Source: Gammaproteobacteria bacterium (GTDB lineage Bacteria; Pseudomonadota; Gammaproteobacteria; Pseudomonadales; Halieaceae). From it: a stretch of 64,000 bases of DNA. The position numbers and the translations under genes are program-made. The stretch is from positions 124,001-188,000 of the forward strand of contig JANSYN010000006.1 in the NCBI GenBank assembly GCA_024742415.1, given 5' to 3'. The notes under the pieces are model-generated. The model saw only the letters and a program-made list of their open reading frames with translations, was not told the origin of the DNA and did no database searches. This document shows, in pieces, positions 54,914-62,110 of the stretch. Position 1 is the first letter of the stretch, and every line of letters starts with the position of its first letter.

Positions 54914-55959
54914 TGCCCTACCCCTTGGTCACCGGGCCAGATCCGCAAACCGATGCCACGCTGGCAGCCCTGCTGGACGCACTGTATGCGCGCCACAACC
55001 AGGCTATCTGCTGCACGCTGGTCTATGGCTCGTGTCTGCGCAGCGGCAACATCTACGACGGCCTGCTCGACCTCTACCTGATTTGCGATGACTACCGCAC
55101 CGCCTATGGCCCCGGCCTGCTGGCGGGCGCCAACTGGCTGATGCCGCCCAACGTATTCTACGCGCAGCAGACGGCGCCGCTTACAGAGCCACCTGCACAA
55201 GTGCATACAGAACGATCAGAACGGGATACAGAACCCCATGCACAGCGCCACGCTGGGCAAAGCGCTGAAACCGGTGGTGGTGCACAGGGCACGAACGCGC
55301 AAACGCTGCGCGCCAAGGTCACGGTGATCTCCCTGCGGGACTTCGAACGCGGTTGCTCGTCGGCCTGGTTCGAATCTTACATCTGGGGGCGCTTCGCCCA
55401 ACCCACGCTGATTCTCAATCCGCGCAGCGACCTGCTGCGCAAGCGCATCGAACGTGCTCTGTACCAGGCAGCCAATACGCTGCTGCACAATGCACTGCCG
55501 GTGCTGCCGCAGCAGGGCAGCATTACGTCACTGTGGGAGCGTGCTTTGGGTCTAAGCTACGCCACTGAGCTGCGCACCGAGCGCAGTGGCCGTGCCGCCG
55601 AACTGGCCGATGCCGCCGCAACTTTCTATGTGCAAATGACAGCGCAGCTAGCCAGCCGGCTGGGCCACGGCTTTGCGCTCAGCGCCGATGGCCAGGCCTA
55701 CGTCAGCGCGCCGTCGGCGCTGGCCACGCGCCGCGCCGGGCTCGCCTGGGGCCTGCGCCGCGGCCAGGGGAAGCTGCTGTCGATCACACGCCTGGTCAAG
55801 GCGCTGTTTACCTTCGAGGGCGGGCTGGACTACATCGCATGGAAGCTCACCCGGCATTCCGGGCAACAAATCACCATTCCCGACAACGTGCGTCGCGCGC
55901 CCCTGATCCACCTGTGGGGTTTTTTCTGGGGGCTGTATCGCCAGGGCATCTTCAAGTAG
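54910..55959 (+). CDS. Tam41-like nucleotidyltransferase, candidate CDP-diacylglycerol synthase
   Basis: This 349-residue protein has VYGSCLRSGNIYDGLLDLYLICDDY near residue 36, a nucleotidyltransferase-type GS then D pattern, followed by MPPNVFY, KVTVISLRDFERG and WFESYIWGRFAQP. The order recalls Tam41/MMP37, which makes CDP-diacylglycerol from phosphatidate and CTP. This is inferred from motif order, not an alignment. A poorly conserved low-complexity stretch (about residues 95-130, TERSERDTEPHAQRH) interrupts the domain. The frame extends upstream to 54514, but the ATG at 54910 overlaps the kinase stop (ATGA), indicating coupled translation. Confidence 0.6.
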   Translation: MMPYPLVTGPDPQTDATLAALLDALYARHNQAICCTLVYGSCLRSGNIYDGLLDLYLICDDYRTAYGPGLLAGANWLMPPNVFYAQQTAPLTEPPAQVHTERSERDTEPHAQRHAGQSAETGGGAQGTNAQTLRAKVTVISLRDFERGCSSAWFESYIWGRFAQPTLILNPRSDLLRKRIERALYQAANTLLHNALPVLPQQGSITSLWERALGLSYATELRTERSGRAAELADAAATFYVQMTAQLASRLGHGFALSADGQAYVSAPSALATRRAGLAWGLRRGQGKLLSITRLVKALFTFEGGLDYIAWKLTRHSGQQITIPDNVRRAPLIHLWGFFWGLYRQGIFK

Positions 55960-56122
55960 TTCGAGCCACCTGTGCACTGCCGACGCCCGCTCACATGGCC
56001 GCACGCGCCACGGTAGATCGCAATATTCACGCTTATACCAAGCCCGCGAAAATGGAAAAAAACTCCATGTTCCTATATAGTTACGGCCATTCTGAGCAAC
56101 CCGCAGCGCCTCCCATATTGCT

Positions 56123-57067
56123 ATGAAAGCCAGCGTATTTATCCAGACCAACCACAAGCAAATCACCGGAGCGATCGTTGCCGAGCACGCTCTGCGCCGG
56201 TATTCACAAAACAACGACAAGTTTGATGTTGTGCTGATGGACACGCGCGACTACCCCTTTTTCGCCGAGCGCGAAGGGCAGGAGTACCTGCGTGACGGGG
56301 TCAAGCGCACCTGGCTCAACGACGACTTGCAGTCATTTACGCCAACCCGCTTTATGCCGCCCAAGCTGATGGGTTACGAAGGTCGCGCCGTTGTCATCGA
56401 CCCGGACATCTTCGCCACTACTGATATCTGGGAACTGCTCAGCCGCGATATGCAGGGCAAGGCCATCATGTGCCGCATGCGGTCCGGCCCCAAGGGCCTG
56501 GTCGACAAGTGCATGGCGTCCAGCGTGATGCTGCTTGAATGCAACCGGCTGACTCACTGGGATGCCGAGGCGAAATTCCAGGCGATGTTTGATTTTACCC
56601 AGGACTACCAGCCCTGGATCTGCCTGAAAGAGGAAGACCGCGACAGCATCGGTTTCTTCGAAGCAGAGTGGAACGATTTCGACAAGTTCACCGCCGCCAC
56701 CAAGATGCTGCACACCACACGCCGCAAAACACAACCGTGGAAGACCGGCCTGCCCACCGACTGGCGCCCGGCGGAACGCTTCCGCCTGTTTCCACCCGCC
56801 GCCTGGGTGATGCGCGCCCGGCGCAAGCTGTTTGGCGAGTACGCGTTCCTGGGGAACTACAAACAGCATCCCGACCAGAACCAGGAAGATTTCTTCTTCG
56901 GCCTGCTCAAGGAATGCGTCAATGAAGGCAAGATCTCTGAAGACTTCCTGCGTGCCGAGATGAAGCAAAACCACGTGCGCCATGACGCCTTTGCAATTCT
57001 CGACAAAACCGCTGACCTGCCGCCGGCGCCACAGCACCCGCTCAGCGCTGTATCAGAAGCTGCCTGA
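56123..57067 (+). CDS. GT8-like glycosyltransferase, paralogue 1
   Basis: This 314-residue protein starts FIQTNHKQITGAIVAEHAL and carries a DxD-type metal motif in VVIDPDIFATTDIWEL near residue 92, plus LHTTRRKTQPWKTGLP near 195, which recalls the HxGxxKPW ending of GT8 enzymes. A retaining GT-A glycosyltransferase using a nucleotide sugar is inferred. It is clearly homologous to the protein at 58363 across its length. No signal peptide; probably cytoplasmic or membrane-associated. Its 3' end overlaps the convergent ELM1-family gene by 26 bases. Confidence 0.65.
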   Translation: MKASVFIQTNHKQITGAIVAEHALRRYSQNNDKFDVVLMDTRDYPFFAEREGQEYLRDGVKRTWLNDDLQSFTPTRFMPPKLMGYEGRAVVIDPDIFATTDIWELLSRDMQGKAIMCRMRSGPKGLVDKCMASSVMLLECNRLTHWDAEAKFQAMFDFTQDYQPWICLKEEDRDSIGFFEAEWNDFDKFTAATKMLHTTRRKTQPWKTGLPTDWRPAERFRLFPPAAWVMRARRKLFGEYAFLGNYKQHPDQNQEDFFFGLLKECVNEGKISEDFLRAEMKQNHVRHDAFAILDKTADLPPAPQHPLSAVSEAA

Positions 57068-58139
57068 GCGCGACAGCCGAACGCGTCAGTTCCGCGGCCG
57101 CGTCATTCCCCGCGCTGGCCATCGGGGCCGCCTCCCAGTCGTGCAGTACTGACTTTTCCTCCAGCCAGCGCGCGCGCCCGGACGCCACCAGTGCACCCTG
57201 TATGCGGCCGATATCCCTGCGCATGCGCTGCGGCCCAAAGGCCATGGCCGCCCGAAAACTCAGGGGCTTGTAGCGCCAGGCGTGCGGCAACTGCCACCAG
57301 GGCGTCGCACCGTCGCCCGGATCAAAGATAAACAACCCACGGCCGGTGTCTGCGGCCTCTGCCAGCATGGACATGGATTCGCCGGTGACGATAAACACGT
57401 CTGCCAGGGCGAGCATGCCCTGGTAGGGGTTGTCCTGAGTCTGCGCACAGCGGTGCACAAAATGCGGCGCCGCAACGTGCGCCTGCAGCGCCGATACTGC
57501 ATCGGCGGGCGTGCGTGGGCTGTCTGTCACCAACAGGGAGCCGCCGCTGGCCCCGGCCAGTTGACTGGCAAGAACACCCAGCCGCGCACCCTTGCCAGGG
57601 GTGAGGACGTAGCGGCCGCTATCGCCACCTACCAGCACTGCAATCCACGGCCTGGGCAGGTGTTGCCAGCGGGGTTGCCAGTGCGCGGCGGCCGCGGCGC
57701 GCTGCTCGGGCTGTACGCTGTGCAGAGGCAGGGTATTGTGCAGGATGTTGGCCTGCTGCGGCAGGAAGTACTGCGGTGTGGTGACGATCAAATCCCAGCA
57801 ATCCAGCGGCGCCCAGGGTCTCCCAAGGTGCACCAGCCGCGTCGTGCCACCGGCCTGCTGCTGTATCCAGCGCGCCACCGGTTCATTGCGCCGCCCGGCC
57901 GTAATCACCAGATCTGGCCAGGGTGCGGCCAGGGGGCTGGACTCAGCCGTATCTATCCCCGCCAGGGTGACCTGCAGCGCCAGATGGGTGAGCAGCTCCC
58001 AGGGCCGCGCAACGATGTGTTTCTCCTCAATCACCACGTCCAAGAGGGCCCCCAGTGCGGTGGCCAGGGCCCGCACTTGCGTGTTGTCGCCGGCTTTTTT
58101 GCCCAGCAGGCACCATACGGTGCTCGGATTGTCAGGCAA
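57042..58139 (-). CDS. ELM1/DUF1022 family protein, GT-B-like
   Basis: This 365-residue protein shows the pattern of the ELM1 family: CLLGKKAGDNTQVRALATAL at the N-terminus, WPDLVITAGRRN, LVHLGRPWAPL, FDLIVTTPQY-like WDLIVTTPQYFLP, AVLVGGDSGRYVLTPGKG, and VTGESMSMLAEAADTGRG. The fold resembles GT-B glycosyltransferases. Bacterial members often sit near lipid A or surface-glycan genes; no biochemical role is settled. The start is TTG at 58139 with AGGAG 7 bases upstream. It is inserted, on the opposite strand, between the two GT8-like paralogues. Confidence 0.82.
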   Translation of the reverse strand: MPDNPSTVWCLLGKKAGDNTQVRALATALGALLDVVIEEKHIVARPWELLTHLALQVTLAGIDTAESSPLAAPWPDLVITAGRRNEPVARWIQQQAGGTTRLVHLGRPWAPLDCWDLIVTTPQYFLPQQANILHNTLPLHSVQPEQRAAAAAHWQPRWQHLPRPWIAVLVGGDSGRYVLTPGKGARLGVLASQLAGASGGSLLVTDSPRTPADAVSALQAHVAAPHFVHRCAQTQDNPYQGMLALADVFIVTGESMSMLAEAADTGRGLFIFDPGDGATPWWQLPHAWRYKPLSFRAAMAFGPQRMRRDIGRIQGALVASGRARWLEEKSVLHDWEAAPMASAGNDAAAELTRSAVALRQLLIQR

Positions 58140-58362
58140 AGGCCCTCTCCTGCTTGTTCATGTTCCCGCCTGTGCTCGTTGCTTCACTGTTGTCGGCGCT
58201 TGAGGCCGGGAGCGCCCCGCCCTCGCCGGCCTGCACGCGTCGTGGCGAACGCGCTCACCCTGCCCGAGGCCCGCAGGCTCGAAAAATTGCCAAAGCCTGG
58301 CGTTTATGCAAGACCCCACGAGCGTTAAACTATCCCACAACTCTTTGGCGAGAAGAACGGTT

Positions 58363-59256
58363 TTGAAACCCACTGTATTCATACATACCAATCACAAGCA
58401 AATGCTGGGCGCGCTTATCAGCCAATATTCGCTGAAAAAGCGTTCGGCCAATGCGGACAAATTCGATGTAAAGCTGATCCAGCCGCAGGATTTCCCCTGT
58501 ATGGCCGAACACGAGGGGAAGAACTTCCTGCGTGATGGCGACACCCGCCCGTGGCTCAACGATGACCTGCAATCCTTCACACCACTGCGTTTCGCACCAC
58601 CCCAGCTCATGGGATATGCAGGCCGCGCGGTCGTTATGGATCCGGATATTTTCGCCGTGGCAGACATCTGGGAGCTGCTTGAGCGCGACATGCAAGGCGC
58701 GGCGATCATGTGCCGGCCCAAGTCTGGCCGCAAAGGCCGCAAGGGGGCCTACGCCAGCAGCGTGATGCTGCTGGACTGCGCCAGGCTCACCCACTGGCGG
58801 TTTGAGGAAGACTTTGCGGGCATGTTCCAGCCCGCCAGGCACGACTACATGGACTGGATCTCGCTCAAGCGCGAAGACCCTGCCACCATTGGCCTGTTTG
58901 AGAACGAATGGAATGATTTCGACAACCTGACCGACAATACCAAGCTGCTGCACAACACCAAGCGCAAGACGCAGCCCTGGAAGACCGGACTGGCCATCGA
59001 TTACCGCCCCGCTGACACCTTCCAGCTGTTCCCACCGCGACACTGGTTCCGCCGCGGTCGACGCGCCCTGTTTGGCGACTACAAGTTTGCCGGCACCTAC
59101 GCGCAGCACCCCGACCCCAGGCAGGAAGCATTCTTCTTTAACCTGGTCAGGGACGCACTGGCCGACGGCGAGATTACCACGGCAATGCTCAAGGATGAGA
59201 TAGAAATGGGCCACCTGCGCCCCGATGCACTACACCTGATTGATCGCGCTGCCTAG
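58363..59256 (+). CDS. GT8-like glycosyltransferase, paralogue 2
   Basis: This 297-residue protein matches the product at 56123 from FIHTNHKQMLGALIS through VVMDPDIFAVADIWELLERDMQG, SSVMLLDC, NEWNDFDN and LHNTKRKTQPWKTGL. The DPD and KTQPWKTGL segments suggest a GT-A, GT8-like glycosyltransferase. Alignment with the paralogue puts the start at TTG 58363, with GAGAAG upstream; the ATG at 58306 would add 19 unlike residues. The pair probably arose by duplication and may add successive sugars. Confidence 0.65.
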   Translation: MKPTVFIHTNHKQMLGALISQYSLKKRSANADKFDVKLIQPQDFPCMAEHEGKNFLRDGDTRPWLNDDLQSFTPLRFAPPQLMGYAGRAVVMDPDIFAVADIWELLERDMQGAAIMCRPKSGRKGRKGAYASSVMLLDCARLTHWRFEEDFAGMFQPARHDYMDWISLKREDPATIGLFENEWNDFDNLTDNTKLLHNTKRKTQPWKTGLAIDYRPADTFQLFPPRHWFRRGRRALFGDYKFAGTYAQHPDPRQEAFFFNLVRDALADGEITTAMLKDEIEMGHLRPDALHLIDRAA

Positions 59257-59387
59257 GTAGCGCCCGGCCGCCGCAGCGGCGCCAGGCCGCCCGCGCAAAC
59301 AGGGGGTCACCCATGAACAACGTGCGGCGCCCGATCACTGACTTTGATCAACGCAAGAGCCTGGTTCGGCAGCAGAATCTGCAGTAA
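59257..59387. other. Intergenic region between convergent genes, no gene seen
   Basis: The 131 bases between GT paralogue 2 and the convergent sulfotransferase contain no clear hairpin or coding frame. Confidence 0.3.
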
Positions 59388-60326
59388 TCACACGTATTTG
59401 AAATACGCATCCAGCGTATCGCGCAATCGCGCATCAATCAGCGCAACCTCTTCATCACTGAAGTAATCGCGGTAGCCGCCCACTTTCGCGCGGCGCACTT
59501 TGTAGCTGTCCGGGTTGTCTTTATCGCGCGGCATCATGCGCCCCCCGGCAAGACGGAACTGTGCCTGGCTCTCCATTTTTTTCATATTCTCAAAGGAGGA
59601 ATACTCGACGGCGGCAGCCACCTGCTCGTCGGTCGCACTCACCCCCATAAAGTCGAGCATGCCCCGCAGTTGACCCGGGGAATCGGCGCGCAGGTCTTCA
59701 TAGCGCACCAGGTGAAAACGCTCGACGTTGTCCACTTCGCGTGCCCACACGTTCATGTACTGGATAACCTCCAGCATGCCGCCGCCTATATCGCTCATCA
59801 CGAAATCAAAAATACTGACGTCGTCCTCGCGCGAGGGGTAGTTGTTCAGGGCAACCTTGTTGTCCTTCAAACGGAACTTCCACTGAAAAAACTGCGATAC
59901 CGCCACGTCACGCGGGTCGCGCACCAGCAGAATCACGGGTTTGTCATAAAAGGGTTTTTTGGAGTCGGGTTCGCCGGTGTAGTCCTTGATGTAGTTGTCA
60001 TGGGTGAAAAAGGTCTTGGGGACGGCAGGTTCCATATTATGAAAATTGTCGAAGCTGAGGATCGCGTTCTCTGGCAGGTCGTGTTTTATGCGAAACAAGT
60101 GCGACACCATGACCCGCAACCAGGTGCGGCCACTCTTGCCAAAGGACACAAACACAACGTCGGCACTGCGCAGTTTCTTGTACTGCTCCAGGCCGCGCAG
60201 TTTGCGCTCGGCGAGCAGCACTTCGGCCTGCGGGCGATTGCGCATGCGCCAGTGCAGAATTTTGCGCGACAGCTTCTTCGCGCCGGTATGGGCACCATGC
60301 CGGAGGGTCTGCAGCCAGTGCTTCAT
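59388..60326 (-). CDS. Sulfotransferase 1
   Basis: This 312-residue enzyme has the PAPS-binding loop in VSFGKSGRTWLRVMVSH near residue 58 (usual form SYPKSGTTWL) and the 3'-phosphate motif LLVRDPRDVAVSQFFQ near 134. EEVALIDARLRD near the end is typical of cytosolic-type sulfotransferases. It should move sulfate from PAPS to a hydroxyl group of a lipid, glycan or small molecule. It starts in a 4-base overlap with sulfotransferase 2. Confidence 0.88.
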   Translation of the reverse strand: MKHWLQTLRHGAHTGAKKLSRKILHWRMRNRPQAEVLLAERKLRGLEQYKKLRSADVVFVSFGKSGRTWLRVMVSHLFRIKHDLPENAILSFDNFHNMEPAVPKTFFTHDNYIKDYTGEPDSKKPFYDKPVILLVRDPRDVAVSQFFQWKFRLKDNKVALNNYPSREDDVSIFDFVMSDIGGGMLEVIQYMNVWAREVDNVERFHLVRYEDLRADSPGQLRGMLDFMGVSATDEQVAAAVEYSSFENMKKMESQAQFRLAGGRMMPRDKDNPDSYKVRRAKVGGYRDYFSDEEVALIDARLRDTLDAYFKYV

Positions 60327-61267
60327 GAGGACTTACCGCTGCTGTGGGGTTGCGCATAGCCGAAGATCGGGTCCAGCGACTGCATCATTGCATCCAGCTC
60401 ATTGCACTGTTCGTCGGTGAAATAATCGCGAAAGCCACCCACCTTGGCCTTGCGCACCTTGAATGACTGCGGGTTGTCCTTGTCTGCCGCCTTGACGCGC
60501 GCACCCGAACCCTTGAAGAAGCTGTCCTGCTCCATTTTTTTCATGTTCTCGTAGGCGGCAAATTCAACCGCCTCGGCCACCTGCTGTTCGCTGATGTCCG
60601 TACCGGTGAACGCAAAAATGCGGCGCAATACCTCGGCCGGATCGCTGCGCATGTCTTCGTAACGCACCACCAGTACGTCTTGCAGTTCAGGTATGGCCCG
60701 CGCCCATCCGTTGAAATAATCGATAATACGCGGTACGCCGGCTTCCTTGTCGAGCACAAAATCCCAGGTGGTGATATCCGCGCCGTGGGGAGGGTAGTCG
60801 TTAATGAATTTCTTGTTGGGGCGCATACGGAACTGCCACTGGAAAAACTGTGACACCGCCACGTCTCGCGGGTCCCGCACCAGCAACACAATACGCTTGC
60901 CCTTGAAGTGGCTTTTCGACTGGGCATTGCCGGTGTAGTCGCGCAGGTAGTTGTTGTGCGTAAAAAACACGGCGGGTAATTCGGGGTGCACTGCCTTGAG
61001 ATTGTCAAAATCGAGCAGCTCGCTGGCTGGCAGGTTCGCCTTTAGCGTATAGGCACGCGATAACATCACACGCAACCAGGTACGACCGGACTTGCCCCAG
61101 CTCATCAGGACCCAGTCGCTGCGCTGCAGCTTCTTGAACTCCTCACGACCGCGCAGCCAGCGCTCGATCTTCTTGCGCCGCTGCGGCGGGAGCCAGAACA
61201 CCAGCACCATGATGATATGGCGTAGCGCGATGCGAGCCTTGTCCGCTGTGCTCCCAAAAGCAGCCAT
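60323..61267 (-). CDS. Sulfotransferase 2
   Basis: This 314-residue paralogue of the downstream enzyme has LMSWGKSGRTWLRVMLSRAY near residue 54, HNNYLRDYTGNAQSKSHF, LLVRDPRDVAVSQFFQWQF and KVGGFRDYFTDEQC. The first 35 residues are hydrophobic and basic (LRHIIMVLVFWLPPQRRKK), which could hold it to the membrane. The two enzymes are about equal in length and share most motifs, so they arose by tandem duplication and may sulfate two positions of one product. Confidence 0.88.
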   Translation of the reverse strand: MAAFGSTADKARIALRHIIMVLVFWLPPQRRKKIERWLRGREEFKKLQRSDWVLMSWGKSGRTWLRVMLSRAYTLKANLPASELLDFDNLKAVHPELPAVFFTHNNYLRDYTGNAQSKSHFKGKRIVLLVRDPRDVAVSQFFQWQFRMRPNKKFINDYPPHGADITTWDFVLDKEAGVPRIIDYFNGWARAIPELQDVLVVRYEDMRSDPAEVLRRIFAFTGTDISEQQVAEAVEFAAYENMKKMEQDSFFKGSGARVKAADKDNPQSFKVRKAKVGGFRDYFTDEQCNELDAMMQSLDPIFGYAQPHSSGKSS

Positions 61268-61414
61268 TGGCGCTAAACCCCCGGAATATAAGGAAATAGC
61301 GGCGCATTCTATCGTAATTCAGCAGTGCTGGCAGCGGTGATTTAGCGCACTATTAACACCGCAGGAGCCAACCTGCGGCTATGCTCCGCCCGTCGTGATC
61401 CGTAAAATACCGCC

Positions 61415-62041
61415 ATGGCACTGATTAATCTTGAAGCACTGCGCAGTGCGCAGTTGCACACTGACCCCTTCGACTACCTGGTCGCCCCGGGCTTCATCAG
61501 CCCCGAGGTTCTGGCGCGCGTGAATGCGGACTACCCCGCGATCGAGACTGCCGCAAATCATGCGCTTGAAAACCTCAGCTTTGGCCCCGCTTTTGCCGAA
61601 CTCATGGAAGACATACGCGGTGAAGATGTCGCGCAGACCCTCGGTGAGTTTTTCGATATGGAACTGGCCTCACTGCCCACTACCGTTACGGTACGCAAGT
61701 TCTGCGAGCGCACGGACGGCAACATCCACACCGACCACAAGAGCAAGGTGATTACTGTACTGGTGTACTTCAATGAGCAATGGGAACACGAAGAAGGCCA
61801 GTTGCGGCTGCTGCGCTCCAGCTCAGACATTGAAGACTATGCGGCACAGGTACCGCCGCTGGGGGGCACGCTGCTGGCCTTTCGCCGCACCGACCACTCC
61901 TGGCACGGCCACACGCGCTTTGTGGGTGAGCGGCGCATGGTACAGCTGAACTACCTTGACCAGAGCCCGATTGCAGTTGCCGCACAAAGGATCAGCCGCT
62001 TCGGCACGCACTTCATGAAAAACGTGCTGGGAATGCGTTAA
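61415..62041 (+). CDS. 2OG-Fe(II) oxygenase
   Basis: This 208-residue protein has the iron-binding HxD in NIHTDHKSKVITVLVYFN near residue 110, a distal His and the 2-oxoglutarate-binding Arg in HSWHGHTRFVGERRMVQLNY near 165-185. Prolyl-hydroxylase-like or lipid hydroxylases share this double-stranded beta-helix fold. It diverges from sulfotransferase 2 (147-base gap). It may hydroxylate the product that the sulfotransferases then modify, which is inference from neighbourhood. Confidence 0.83.
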   Translation: MALINLEALRSAQLHTDPFDYLVAPGFISPEVLARVNADYPAIETAANHALENLSFGPAFAELMEDIRGEDVAQTLGEFFDMELASLPTTVTVRKFCERTDGNIHTDHKSKVITVLVYFNEQWEHEEGQLRLLRSSSDIEDYAAQVPPLGGTLLAFRRTDHSWHGHTRFVGERRMVQLNYLDQSPIAVAAQRISRFGTHFMKNVLGMR

Positions 62042-62110
62042 GTCCCCGGCACTACAGCCATGCACTGCACCACGCATCCCAGTGACGCAAGACTGCAGCG
62101 AGGAAAAATA

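Noticed and set aside
57282-58328. Plus-strand open frame of 348 residues
   Set aside because: It is antisense to the ELM1-family gene, with Arg/Gln/Gly-rich shadow composition.
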